Positions 11,680 to 21,435 of a stretch of DNA of 64,000 bases are shown one piece after another. Source of the DNA: Eukaryota sp. TZLM1-RC (lineage: Eukaryota; Metamonada: BaSk clade). The translations under genes and the position numbers were made by a program. The stretch covers positions 1-64,000 of the forward strand of contig JAUPSS010000008.1 of assembly GCA_040285825.1 (NCBI GenBank), in the 5' to 3' direction. Position 1 is the stretch's first letter. Each line of letters begins with the position of its first letter. A model generated the notes under the pieces. The model saw nothing but the letters and a program-made list of their open reading frames with translations. It ran no database searches and was not told where the DNA came from.

Positions 11680-12036
11680 ATGTCCTTAGTTGAGTCTGGA
11701 ACACCTCATTCGGTACAAATTCAAGTATACAATTATTATGTCTCTGGAGCTCGACGTTTCGGAACGACTACCATTGATCTCCTGGTCGAAGACATTAATG
11801 CTGTAACTCCTGAATTGCTCCCTTTGCTTTGTTCTCTCCGCAAAACCCAATCTGTCTGTCTTTCTCCTTTATACAATATCTTTTAATTCCAACTTTTCCA
11901 TTTGTTTCGTTGCCGGAAGGCATTCTAGCTGTAATTATGTATGGGTTGGATAAAGCGGGTGAGGGCAAATTGTTTAAAAGTGTTAAGATAATGGCTAGTG
12001 GGGTACCTACACTACATTCTCCCGTTTCTTGGTAAA
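11680..12036 (+). CDS. Small unknown protein, one-base frame break
   Basis: Unrecognised. The ATG at 11680 opens 68 codons (MSLVESGTPHSVQIQ, then RRFGTTTIDLLVEDI) and stops at a TTTTAA near 11,885. The next frame continues smoothly from the same point (LIPTFPFVSLPEGILAV, then AGEGKLFKSVKIMASG) to TAA at 12,034. One missing or extra T in the T run would give a product of about 118 residues. A longer ~90-nt GT-AG intron is possible, but no tiny intron fits. Position supports a real gene: 88 bp from divergent PDCD2. No domain is recognised. Confidence 0.45.
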
Positions 12037-12038
12037 AA

Positions 12039-12420
12039 TTATTTACCCTTGTTCTTCCGCTGCCTTTGCGGATAACGCTTTTGCTTAAGTATGGAGAAAG
12101 TTTGATATGAACGACTGGATTCAATAGATTTAGGTTTTCTTTTATTTGGTTTATTATTAAATCGTAGATACGCTTCTGAATATATAATAGAATGGAGTGT
12201 TTCCTCGGTAATTTCTCCACAAGACCACCTCACAGTGCAGAAGGGTCCTTGAGCAGTATTTCACTCTTCAAGCATTTCTTCGATGGCTTATTTGCCTCAA
12301 TCAGTGGCTTCGATTTCTCTGAGAAGATCAACTTTATCAGGATCATCATCGTCGTAATCTTTGTTCTCTTTGAAACTTTGTTTCTTCAGCAGTCATCAGG
12401 GTCATAAGTGATAATGTGGA
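12039..12420 (-). other. Possible decayed gene, basic C-terminus
   Basis: On the minus strand, 12233-12039 is open (VRWSCGEITEETLH, then a Lys/Arg-rich tail ending RQRKNKGK and TAA). It converges with the preceding gene, with stops 2 bp apart. Upstream, plausible acidic helical sequence (DDDDPDKVDLLREIEA, EEMLEE) is read in the same frame but with TGA and TAA stops, and other frames are also partly open. It could be a damaged gene end or chance; I do not recognise a family. Confidence 0.25.
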
Positions 12421-13385
12421 GCTGGAATGGCTTTCTGCAATTAAGAATGGGTCTAAGCAAGATTTATTGGGCTGTTTTATTTTTCGACGAATATACACCA
12501 GTAACAAAAGTATTCTCTGTTGTATGCTCTGTATTTATATATCAATTGTTTTGACTGGGCGTGTCGACTAAATGGTGATGTTGTAGTTCTTCCCATTTCT
12601 TTTACAATTTACCCTTATTTTCCAGTGGATTATTTACTTCAGTTTAAGTAATGGGAAAATTGGTAATGATTTTTAATGTTCATCTCACAACGTATTTTTA
12701 CTGCTGATTCTTAGATTTCTGAGTTGATGGAAGTTGGAGGTGATATTTCGTCTAAAATTGAATTGATAAAAACTCTTCCATTTACATTTTATTTATTAAT
12801 GATATTATACCCTGTTTTTTAGTGAAAATATCTTACATAACAAATGTTTAGGAACCATAATGATGTTCAGGGATACAATTATCCGCCTGATTGTATTCTG
12901 TTGTCGTTTTTGATCAGTATAAGTCAAATATGTTTTCACCTAAGACCTCTAAAGAGTCTGGGCATGTTTTCTAGAATGCTACGAAATTTGATCCCAGATG
13001 AATCCAATTACACGAAAGATTCTGAAGTAATTCTGAAAGGAAAAACGTCAACACAATCGAAATGATGGGGTTAATGGGTTTTCCACCAGAAAGATTATTG
13101 CTTGAAGTTAATGAAAACTAAATTGCCCAAATCCAGCGAGTTGACTGAATCACCACACTTTTGACAGAACCAAGAATAGAATGGGATGAATGGGATGGCA
13201 GCATAAAGAAAACAATGGAAGAAATTTTGTTAAACAGATGAAATAGCAAAAGATAAGATTCTTGACTTCCGGCCAGATCGAAATCATGTACCTTTTCCGA
13301 AGGAAAACAAGAAATGAAAAGAATATACTTTCAAAAGGCCCACTGCTCCTCAAAGGAGAAGAGAAATTCTGAACAAAGACCATCA
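12421..13385. other. No clear gene; possible upstream remnant of the Fanzor relic
   Basis: AT-rich sequence with short, interrupted frames only. Minor strings on the plus strand just before 13,386 (for example QEMKRIYFQKA) resemble the segment before the conserved Fanzor core, but stops are frequent. I saw no RuvC-I aspartate motif. Confidence 0.4.
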
Positions 13386-14035
13386 AAAATTCTATAAGTA
13401 AGTCAAAGAATCATGTATTTATCAAAACAAAACTGAGAAGGAATGAGAAGAAGAACTAAGACAATCTTCAAAGAAAACTCTAGATCATGAAGAATTCCTA
13501 TATTACTACAAGGCAAAAAACAACTGTTCTCTCCATGTTGGAGCTTTTCACTTTAACAAAGAATTGAGAGTCATGAAACTGCGAAGATTCATGGCCACAG
13601 AGAGGTTTGAAGCAAAATGGATGAATGAACTTGAAAATAAGTTTGGATGTCCAGAAGATAACATTGTAGTGATGAGTGATTGGAGGCAAACCAATTTTGA
13701 ACATCAAGCACCTACAAATAATGTTCGTTATAGAAAAATGTTTAAAAACGTAACTTCCGTCTATTGCCGCTGGATGAATAAAGAACAAGTTGTTGATGTC
13801 ATGCATGTGTACTCGAGGGAAAAGAAGGTGAAAATGTAAAGAAACATCGAGTACCTAACCCAAGACCTTACAGGAGATCAAAAAACCAACGGTCCTTAGA
13901 CATGGATTACTCACTTGAAAGAAGTGTGGACGTCTATGGAATCGTAATATCAATGCTGTTCTTGATATGATTCATGTTGTGAATGAGTATCTCAAAGAAA
14001 ATGAAAGACCTCAAGTTTTGAAAAGATCAACTTGA
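13386..14035 (+). pseudogene. Fanzor (eukaryotic TnpB-like RNA-guided nuclease) pseudogene, C-terminal half
   Basis: Fanzors are eukaryotic relatives of TnpB/Cas12, RNA-guided DNA endonucleases carried by transposons and large viruses. Reading across three frames recovers the family's C-terminal order. First, EEELRQSSKKTLDHEEFL and VMKLRRFMATERFEAKW (13,440-13,620). Next, NIVVMSDW and the APTNNVRYRKMF region (family consensus: -PTKG-GFRK-F). In a second frame comes DE-stop-RTSC-stop-CHAC followed by VPNPRPYR. In a third frame, RHGLL, KKCGRLWNRNINA and the tail ENERPQVLKRS, ending at TGA 14,035. The CxxC...CxxC zinc site is still visible. The RuvC-III Asp in the WNRDVNA motif is Asn here, and there are at least four in-frame stops plus frame shifts. 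It is dead, with no recognisable transposon ends. Confidence 0.8.
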
Positions 14036-14105
14036 TTCATTTCGTCTTCATATTCCAGTAATCTCAACAGGTTACTACAATTTGACATTTTTGTGCTATT
14101 TGCTG

Positions 14106-14603
14106 ATGCCCAGACCTGGACACACATGTTTGTTAGCAGTAAATCTTCCAACTGGCTCATTAGAAGATGCTGATAACTATTTCTCACACTGGGGAACAGT
14201 TGAAAACCTGCAACATGCCTACATTGATGATGCCCATCGTTTTCTTATCCAATACGCTACAGAGGAACAGGCACAACGCGCTTACCACGACATTCGTACA
14301 GATCCTATCATTACGGATCACCAGAATAAGTTTTTGAAAAAGCTTTTTGTCCTCCGTTCAAGTGATTTATTTACCCATGTCAAGAAAAAGGTTCCTATAG
14401 CTAAAACCGCTGCTGGCCAGCGACCTTCACTACTTCCGTACACACCTCCTCCCTTCCCAGACCAAGATTACATCAATGAAATTGTATTCTCTTATTCTGA
14501 ACCAAAGAGAAGGGTTAATCAGTTTGGGCAATTATATTCTAGGTTTTATGGACAAGGTGGTATGAATGTATTTTCAGAAAGAGACCGTTATCCACAGTAT
14601 TAA
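14106..14603 (+). CDS. RRM-type RNA-binding protein
   Basis: A 165-residue protein starting MPRPGHTCLLAVNLP. Residues about 5-65 look like one RNA recognition motif: RNP2-like CLLAVNLP, a helix around SLEDADNYFSHWG, and RNP1-like HRFLIQYA, followed by EEQAQRAYHDI. The remainder is basic and proline-rich with a Tyr/Gly/Phe tail. I chose the ATG at 14106 because the open frame further upstream begins with TTG and lacks similarity. The specific RNA target is unknown. The stop lies only 22 bp from the convergent gene at 14,626. Confidence 0.6.
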   Translation: MPRPGHTCLLAVNLPTGSLEDADNYFSHWGTVENLQHAYIDDAHRFLIQYATEEQAQRAYHDIRTDPIITDHQNKFLKKLFVLRSSDLFTHVKKKVPIAKTAAGQRPSLLPYTPPPFPDQDYINEIVFSYSEPKRRVNQFGQLYSRFYGQGGMNVFSERDRYPQY

Positions 14604-14625
14604 CTTTTTAAAAAAGAAAAAATAA

Positions 14626-16107
14626 TTATACAAAATCTTTAATATTAAATTGATCCAAATCAAAACCATTGGAAAGATCATTACTTGAGGATAATAATGA
14701 CCAGAATTTCGATGTTTGGGTCAGCCTAGGAATTGTGCTATTAGAATTCACAAAGATAAGTTCATTACATAAATCATGACTTATTTCTTCTCTCTTTCTA
14801 CTATCAAGTTTAATTCTTCTTTGTTTTGTGTTTTTTCTTAAAAATTGTTGAGGCTTATGAGTTCTATTAGTTGGGGTTAATGATTTAGATCTCATCTCGG
14901 CTTTTGGCAAAATTTTTGGATCCGAAAGAAATAAAAACAACTCATTTTTCAAGGCTTTTAATCTTTTCACAATTGATTGCTGGAATGGGTCAGAACTCTC
15001 TGAATTTCCTTCTTTTTTGAACTGATCAACTAAGATTTGAAGTTCTTTAATTTCATCTGTAAGCATGATGCCTTTATGAGATCGTAACGAACTTCTGGTT
15101 CTAAAACCTTTGATTGTCTTTCGAATAACATCAATTTGATTTTGATTGGAGTGATTGTTAACTACTTGCTGTTTCCATTTTTGATTGCTTCTTTTTACTC
15201 CATCACCTTGATTACTAACTGGTTGATTTCCAACTTTTTTCACCCTCTTTACTGTTTCCTTTGACTCTCTTTTTTGTCCTTCACTGATCTTACTATTAAA
15301 ATGCCCGTTTTTCAAACTTGATCTAACAGTTTGCCTATTATGACAACCATCCACGAGTTCATTGATAACTTCATTGAATCTTAATGAAACATTGCCCAGT
15401 AAAGAAGATAAACAAATAACTGAAGGTAATTCAGTTTTAAACTTTATGAAACTCCTTTCCTTTCCAGTAATTGCTGGTTTTGATTGGTCATGTATTTGGT
15501 CATTTTCAAAGATGTGCTGTTCATTAATATGAGAATTAACATGAGAGAAGGTAGAACGAACAGAGGAAACAGATGGTGATGTGGAAGTTTGATTAGAGTT
15601 TGATTGATTGACTGGCAAAATCTCTTCATCTTCATGCCAATGATAACTTCCATCTGAATCGTTCCTATTTTGAACTTCACAAATATTCTGTTCATTGGAC
15701 AAAACTTCAATTTCTGGTGAAGTTACAGGTTCAGGAGAAATAGATATAGATTCCTTGAATTTCCAATGGGAAGGAGGGGAATTCTGAGGGGTAGGTTCTG
15801 GAGAAGAGTGATAATGGATATCGGAGTCAGACACTGAATGATCAGAAAGATGAGAAGGTGGAGAAAAGGTTTGAGTGGTGACAGGGGAGTACAAATGGTC
15901 TGGAACAGTAGCATTTTGAGTGTTTGTAGCTGAAGGAGCAGTGGTGGTGCTAGAACTAGAGTTGGATGAGATTAGCTTATGTTGGCTTATCAGTTGCTTT
16001 AAACGCTCTTGTCGTTCAGCTTGCGCATGTCGTAGTTTTTCCAAACGTTCCAGCAGCACAGAACTCGAAGAATCCATTGATGCTGGAAGGGTTTCAAAAA
16101 AGTGCAT
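14626..16107 (-). CDS. Unknown low-complexity basic protein with short coiled coil
   Basis: A 493-codon ORF with no recognised domain. Residues about 16-50 form an amphipathic, likely coiled segment (LLERLEKLRHAQAERQERL). A Ser/Thr/Pro/Asn-rich disordered stretch follows to about 210, then a short hydrophobic helix (VICLSSLLGNVSLRFNEVINEL), then Lys/Arg-rich sequence to the end. Composition suggests a cytoskeletal, centrosomal or nucleic-acid-associated protein, but this is inference. The first ATG is at 16107; an ATG ten codons later (MDSSSSVLLE) is an equally good start. It is head-to-head with the ketoacyl-CoA synthase, with 28 bp between start codons. Confidence 0.7.
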   Translation of the reverse strand: MHFFETLPASMDSSSSVLLERLEKLRHAQAERQERLKQLISQHKLISSNSSSSTTTAPSATNTQNATVPDHLYSPVTTQTFSPPSHLSDHSVSDSDIHYHSSPEPTPQNSPPSHWKFKESISISPEPVTSPEIEVLSNEQNICEVQNRNDSDGSYHWHEDEEILPVNQSNSNQTSTSPSVSSVRSTFSHVNSHINEQHIFENDQIHDQSKPAITGKERSFIKFKTELPSVICLSSLLGNVSLRFNEVINELVDGCHNRQTVRSSLKNGHFNSKISEGQKRESKETVKRVKKVGNQPVSNQGDGVKRSNQKWKQQVVNNHSNQNQIDVIRKTIKGFRTRSSLRSHKGIMLTDEIKELQILVDQFKKEGNSESSDPFQQSIVKRLKALKNELFLFLSDPKILPKAEMRSKSLTPTNRTHKPQQFLRKNTKQRRIKLDSRKREEISHDLCNELIFVNSNSTIPRLTQTSKFWSLLSSSNDLSNGFDLDQFNIKDFV

Positions 16108-16135
16108 TCACTCAAATTTAAACTCAAAATCTCGA

Positions 16136-17365
16136 ATGTTTTCCCTTCTTCTGCTGTTTCTACTTGGATTACCATGCTTATATTATGCTGTAAGAATTTT
16201 TGGCGATGTTCGTTCCTTCTTTTTGTTAGATCTATCCACATATAAACCTCCTCCCGAAAACACTGTGACGAAGTCGCAGTTTATGGAGATCTTAAATTCT
16301 ATGAATGTATTCTCACAAGCATCTCTTGATTTCCAAAGGAAGATCTTGTACCTTTCGGGCCTTGGTGATTCAACAGCATTGCCATCAAACTTCTTTAAGA
16401 CTCCGCCCACATTTAACATGACTGACTGCACTAATTTCACATGCTCCATCATCTTTGAAACAGTCTCAAATCTTTTACAAAAGCTCTCATTTTCTCCTTC
16501 AAATTCCAATATTGATTATGTCATCGTCACTTCTTCCTTCTTCTCTGTAACCCCCACCCTGGCCCATCGCATCATTGATCACTTTTCCCTTCCATCCCTT
16601 CCCATTTCCCTAGTCGGAATGGGATGCGCAGAGAGCTTAATTGCTGTAGATTTAGCCAGAAAATTGCTGAAACAAAGAAGGGGACGTTGTCTTGTCGTTT
16701 CTGTTCAACCAGTTTCTTCTTCATTTTACTTTGGCTCGGACAGGTCAATGTTGATCCCCAATAGTTTGTTTCGCTTGGGGTGTACCGCGTCTCTGTTCAG
16801 CAATTTGATTAAAGATTCCAGACGTGCAAAGTTTTCGTTATCATGTGTACATCGTTCAATCAGTTTGGGTGAATCAATCAAATCATTAGAACTAAAATCA
16901 GATTTTCACGGTCACACAGGTTTTTCTCTATGTCACGATTTATTAGACCACTATTTGAAGGTTATTCGGAAAAACCTGAAATGCGTCGCCCCTAAAGTAT
17001 TTCCAACTCGATATCTACTTTCTTACATACTTCAATTTGTGAAGTTTTTACTTCAACCCACAATCAGATCACCTCCTTCTTGGCCAAGCTTCTCTCTTGG
17101 TGCTGATCACTTCTGCCTTCATGTAGGTGGCAGAGGAGTATTGGATGTTTTAGAGGAAAGTCTTGACCTGAATGAAGACCAACGAGAACCATCTAGAGCT
17201 GTGCTTGAAAGGTATGGGAATGTATCTGGATCAGGAGTTTTCTATGCTTTGGATTATTTGTTAGAGAATAATAAGTTAAGTAGAGGTAGTTCTGTATGGA
17301 TGTTGGGATATGGAGCTGGGTTAGAGTGTGTCAGTGCATATATGAGGTGTAGAAAGGTAGTTTGA
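16136..17365 (+). CDS. 3-ketoacyl-CoA synthase (FAE1/KCS-type fatty acid elongase condensing enzyme)
   Basis: Condenses malonyl-CoA with an acyl-CoA in very-long-chain fatty acid elongation at the ER. The 409-residue protein has an N-terminal hydrophobic anchor (1-22), a YKPP motif, GMGCAESLIAVDLA with the nucleophile Cys164, and NSLFRLGCTASLFSN. HVGGRGVLDVLEESL gives His329, RYGNVSGSGVFYALDYL gives Asn362, and the glycine-rich GYGAGLECVSA ends the fold. The Cys-His-Asn triad is complete. It is about 90 residues shorter than plant KCS, mainly at the N-terminus, so it has one rather than two anchors. This FAE1-type elongase differs from the ELO family used by animals and fungi. ATG and TGA are clear, with no intron. 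Confidence 0.9.
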   Translation: MFSLLLLFLLGLPCLYYAVRIFGDVRSFFLLDLSTYKPPPENTVTKSQFMEILNSMNVFSQASLDFQRKILYLSGLGDSTALPSNFFKTPPTFNMTDCTNFTCSIIFETVSNLLQKLSFSPSNSNIDYVIVTSSFFSVTPTLAHRIIDHFSLPSLPISLVGMGCAESLIAVDLARKLLKQRRGRCLVVSVQPVSSSFYFGSDRSMLIPNSLFRLGCTASLFSNLIKDSRRAKFSLSCVHRSISLGESIKSLELKSDFHGHTGFSLCHDLLDHYLKVIRKNLKCVAPKVFPTRYLLSYILQFVKFLLQPTIRSPPSWPSFSLGADHFCLHVGGRGVLDVLEESLDLNEDQREPSRAVLERYGNVSGSGVFYALDYLLENNKLSRGSSVWMLGYGAGLECVSAYMRCRKVV

Positions 17366-17739
17366 ACATGTCTTTGTCTTGCGAAGTAATAAAGACCTAG
17401 TTCATTTGTGACTCAAAAATTTTGTTATACATACAATTAAACTGGAGCTCATGCACAAAACATTGTTTGAAGTTGTACTTTGGACAATCAATATTTATGA
17501 ATAATTGAATTAATAATGCTGAACATGAGTTGAGTAACATGTTCAGAGTATGTTTTCCATCCCTATTCCAAAATACACAACTTTATGTTTTCACGTTGTA
17601 GCAGTCCTCTTCATGGGATTAATTTGATAATATCATGTTTCAGATTTTTGTTTCAGTTCTTGAATTTTGCTTTCAGAATGATCAATATCATCATGCCTTT
17701 CAGCAATCTGAAAACGATTTTTTAACCACTTCTTCCTCT
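17366..17739. other. Intergenic, no gene seen
   Basis: AT-rich sequence after the ketoacyl-CoA synthase stop. Nothing coding is recognised, and it is not clearly shared with the repeats that start near 17,740. Confidence 0.5.
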
Positions 17740-18217
17740 TTGACTTGGTTGAATGCATTGGGATCTTTCACTTTTACAGTGTAGTTGGTTTTCCACCTCA
17801 ATTGTTTGCAACACACGCAGTTTGTCATTTGCTGGCGCAATACTCACCTATTAAATAAACGTTAATTCCTTTTTAACAATAATTCATGGTGAAATGATTT
17901 CATTTTGATATAGTCAGTCAAGAGCAATTAATTTTTGAAAAATTTTTGAAAACTTATCTTATATTTATTGGACAGAAACCTCGGTTATCAATTGCATGTA
18001 AATAAAAAAGAAATTTGCAATAGGTTTACAGATGTTCTTCTTCACCATTTGCTGTTTCATATTGTATCAGTTTTTGAGTTTTCACTGCATGCAACTCCAA
18101 ACCGTTTGAGTGTAGGTAAAACTCCTCCGTTTCTCTGAACTTTTCTGTTTAAAGTACAGAGGCAGAGTATGAAAGAGCTTAATTTCCTCTTCTTCTAAAC
18201 AATTTTAATATTAAAGC
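17740..18217. repeat. Repeat F (copy 1), left half of a gypsy target
   Basis: Matches 38,490-38,995 and 47,390-47,900 closely, and parts of 40,493-40,614 and 41,726-42,060. It breaks at 18,217 where the Ty3/gypsy LTR starts. The other half of the same repeat resumes at 34,887. Confidence 0.8.
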
Positions 18218-18221
18218 TAAA

Positions 18222-18349
18222 TGATGCTGTGTGGTTAGACATTGTACAGAATAGAGATAAAAGATAAAGATATTTATTCAATTTCACTGGCCCTTATAAA
18301 GGCCGTCACTAGTGAAGTCTATACTAGACTAATTGTCCACAGTACAACA
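18222..18349 (-). repeat. Ty3/gypsy LTR (copy 1)
   Basis: 128 bp with TG...CA ends. It differs from the LTR at 34,759-34,886 at only about two positions, but strongly from the one at 24,282-24,417. On the element's sense (minus) strand the LTR begins TGTTGTACTG. Confidence 0.85.
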
Positions 18350-18846
18350 CTACCTTTTCCCTCTCGTAGGTCTCGTACGAGAGCTATAAGAATTAACTGC
18401 AGGGGAATTTGTCTTAGATTTAGAATTGGAATTCATTTTCCGTTTCCTGGTAGAGTGAGGACTAAGGGTTCGCAAATATGATTGGTATGCCTCAGTGCTT
18501 TTGACGTCAGCAACTGGGACAGACGATGTCTCGCCGCCATACCAAACTGCGGTGCAATAAGGAATTTTATTGTCATTCGAGTCTATAAAATCGAAGTGAT
18601 CTACAACCTTAATAATTACAGATTCTTTCATATCACCGGCAGCAATGTTCTTATGCCAATCTATATCTTCTTTAGGGAAGTCAGAGAGGTATAGTTTACA
18701 ATGATTAATACTTGCCGTAGACATCGAACCAGTGACGAGATTCTTGAGTGATAAACTTGGATTGGATTTAACTTCTTCAAAGAGAAAAGGGCCAGCGAAG
18801 CAAGCATGGAGTTTATCATTAGTCTTTAATCGCAAAACTATTTTCT
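18350..18846 (-). pseudogene. Ty3/gypsy integrase C-terminal fragment
   Basis: 161 codons matching the last part of the integrase at 24,418-25,830 (shared NHCKLYLSDFPKED, VWYGGETSSVPVADV). There are about 30 substitutions, so it comes from a different copy. The frame is cut at 18,846, where non-LTR family C is inserted; the homologous sequence continues uninterrupted at 24,907. Confidence 0.85.
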
Positions 18847-19827
18847 TTAAAATTTAATTTTATTCTAAACCTATAAATCAACATCTAAAAAATCCATCTC
18901 TCCCAAAACAAAAACACTAGATGCAACTCTCTCATAGTGAGATCCAAGAGAAAGCAAAGCATCAGAAACCATCTTCAACATCCCCTTAAAAATAGAAAAC
19001 ACAATTCTATTTTGCCAAAACAATCTGTTGAAATTTCTGCCAGTTCTTCTCTTTACAATCATTTCAAAATCATCCAAAACACGTAAAGCAGTTGGTGCAA
19101 GTGAACCAAAAAGGGAAAATACAAATGGATACAAATTGTATTTTGCATGCTGTAGACTGGCCAATTTGGACAAAGGTTCATTGTATTTTTTTGAATTTAA
19201 AATTTTCAGCATTTGAAAGGGGATTATGAATTTCAGAATTAACAAGCCTTTCATTTGAGGCATTACAAGGATCAACAGACATTACATCCAATAAAATAAA
19301 GCTTCCATCTAATCCAGGTAATATGACATCACCTCTATTATTCTTATGAAAATCATTTTCAGCATCAAACAGATTTGACAACAGAGGTTCCAAGAAGGAT
19401 TCAATTCTATGAGATTTACACATACAATATAACTGGTCTCTTACAGCATCATGAACCTTGCTTCTAAAAGTAATAAAATGTTTACAATTTAACAAATGAG
19501 TAGTTGTAATTTCTCGAGAACATTTACAAATTAAATTATGAGGTAAATTATCAGGCCAGATAAAGGAACGAAATCTCATATTCAGAGTCCAAGCAGAATC
19601 GGATAAGAGAGTACCATAAACTTGTGGAATTGTTGTTACTAAGGCAGAAGAAGTACTGTCACACATATCTTGTAAAAAGATTTGCAAAAGCGGGATTCTT
19701 TTTCTTGGCCAAGCCAAGTCTAACATCAAAATCCAACATCAGATTTTCCAATTTTGACATTGGAATTTTACCAACCCATAATGCATTAATTTTAGTTTTG
19801 CTTTCCTGTTTTCTGCATGTGTTCGTA
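18847..19827 (-). pseudogene. Non-LTR retrotransposon fragment, family C
   Basis: The 3' end (A/T-rich tail) is at 18,847, inserted in the gypsy integrase. On the minus strand 19729-19178 is open, with the zinc knuckle (CKCSREITTTHLLNC), HDAVRDQLYCM, RGDVILPGLDGSF and LLDVMSVDP. A one-base shift near 19,190 breaks the tail. Upstream sequence is degraded and merges into repeat R. This is the inverted copy of 961-1,940. Confidence 0.8.
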
Positions 19828-20800
19828 TATGGCAACGGTAACACTAATTTCTGTACGATTATCAGTCTTTTGATTAGGTCAGTATCTTTTTCAAAATTTA
19901 TGAGCTTTATACATCATTAAAACCAATGTTCATGTCATTCATTTGTTTTTGAATTCCTTTGTTGTTAATCTTTTTACAACATTTGCGACAATTTATACAT
20001 GGTTATCTTGCCTTTGAAATGGAAACGAATGGCGCACTTCACATGAGAAGTTTTCAAGTTTATAAATACAACATGTGTTCTTGATCACATTTTTGGTGTA
20101 AAAAAACATTGTTGCATGAACTTTTACATTGATAAAGAAAAATTATTTTACTTTTTGTTATTTGACAGAAAACAAAAAATAAATTCCAATTTTTTTTACA
20201 GTTTCAGTTTCATTTTGAATGTATTCTAGAAACAGATATCGTTTGTTTGATTTGAATCAAAAGGTGATCGTTTGTATATGGCAACGGTAACGCTATTTTC
20301 TGCACGATTATCATTCTTTTGATTAGGTCAGTATCTTTTTCAAAACTTATGAGCTTTATACATCATTAAAACCAATGTTCATGTCATTCATTTGATTTGA
20401 ATTCCTTTGTTGATAATCTTTTTACAACATTTGCGACAATTTATACATGGTTATCTTGCCTTTGAAAAAAATGGGAAACGAATGGCGCATTTTACAAGAG
20501 AAGTTTTCAAGTTTATAAATACAACATGTGTTCTTGATCACATTTTTGGTGTAAAAAAACATTGTTGCGTGAGCTTTTACATTGATAAAGAAGTTTTTCT
20601 TTTTTTTATTAAACATAAATAAAAAATAAGTTTAAAATTTCATAAATTCAACAAACACTTTTCTTGCAAAATCAGTACACGAAACTAGATGCTCTATTGA
20701 TCAAAAGTACTGCACCAAAAAGCTAAAAACAATTTGTCATAGTTTTCATTTGAAATCCCCATTTCTTATATGACAAAAAAACTCCACACTTGACAATAAA
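19828..20800. repeat. Repeat R, inverted relative to 1-960
   Basis: Reverse complement of 1-960, with the same two ~450-bp units. Short ORFs here (20,407-20,622) are not conserved in the other copies. No gene is seen. Confidence 0.8.
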
Positions 20801-21435
20801 TCTTTGAATTGTAATATCCATATGAGTGTTTCAAACGCTGTTGAATGTTATTGTGTTTTCACAATTTCTGTGAAAAACATGCTTATGCACAAGTGATACA
20901 AGGCAGGTTTGATACATGAAGAAATGATTTATGTATTCTGTTTCAATGGCAATCTTGAAAACAATAGTGTTGGCAGAAAAGATGATGTATGTACTGAAAA
21001 GAATACTGTCCAGGAAAACTTTATTACGATAGAGTCTTCATCAAGAAGAAAGTACAACGGTGAAGACATCAAGCCAATCCATGAACAATTGAGATCAAAA
21101 GAGTGATTGAGTCAAACGAAACACTTACAATAACCGATAGGTAAAAGATTTACGGAATAGAATTCCAAAATGCGCTAGGCAAGGCTGCTGCACTGATGGC
21201 AATTGTGATGTCTACCCTTCTGCCCCGAAGAATCATGGCACTAAGAGTATAATGTGTTTAAAGTTACAGACGCATCCCAAAGTCGGAGTACGGAAATGAA
21301 AAAAACCGCAGAAGGTTGCTCAGGTTGGAAGATCAGATTTTGGGTCTGGTTTCAAACTTCAGATTTTCCAATTTTGACATTGGAATTTTACCAACCCTTA
21401 ATGCAATTAATTTTGGTTTTGCTTTCCTGTTTTCT
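20801..21435 (+). other. Segment S, second copy, plus a short family C piece
   Basis: It holds a 65-codon ORF at 20909-21106 (MIHEEMIYVFCFNG...) nearly identical to the minus-strand ORF at 2411-2214. The following frame carries the same KIYGIE-QNALGKAAALMA stretch but with an internal TAA. From 21,361 about 75 bp match the upstream edge of family C, followed directly by the tandem array. Confidence 0.45.

Noticed and set aside
12039-12420. A clean minus-strand gene convergent with the 11,680 gene
   Set aside because: Only the last ~65 codons are open; upstream stops in the same frame and competing frames prevent a confident model, so it is listed only as a possible remnant.
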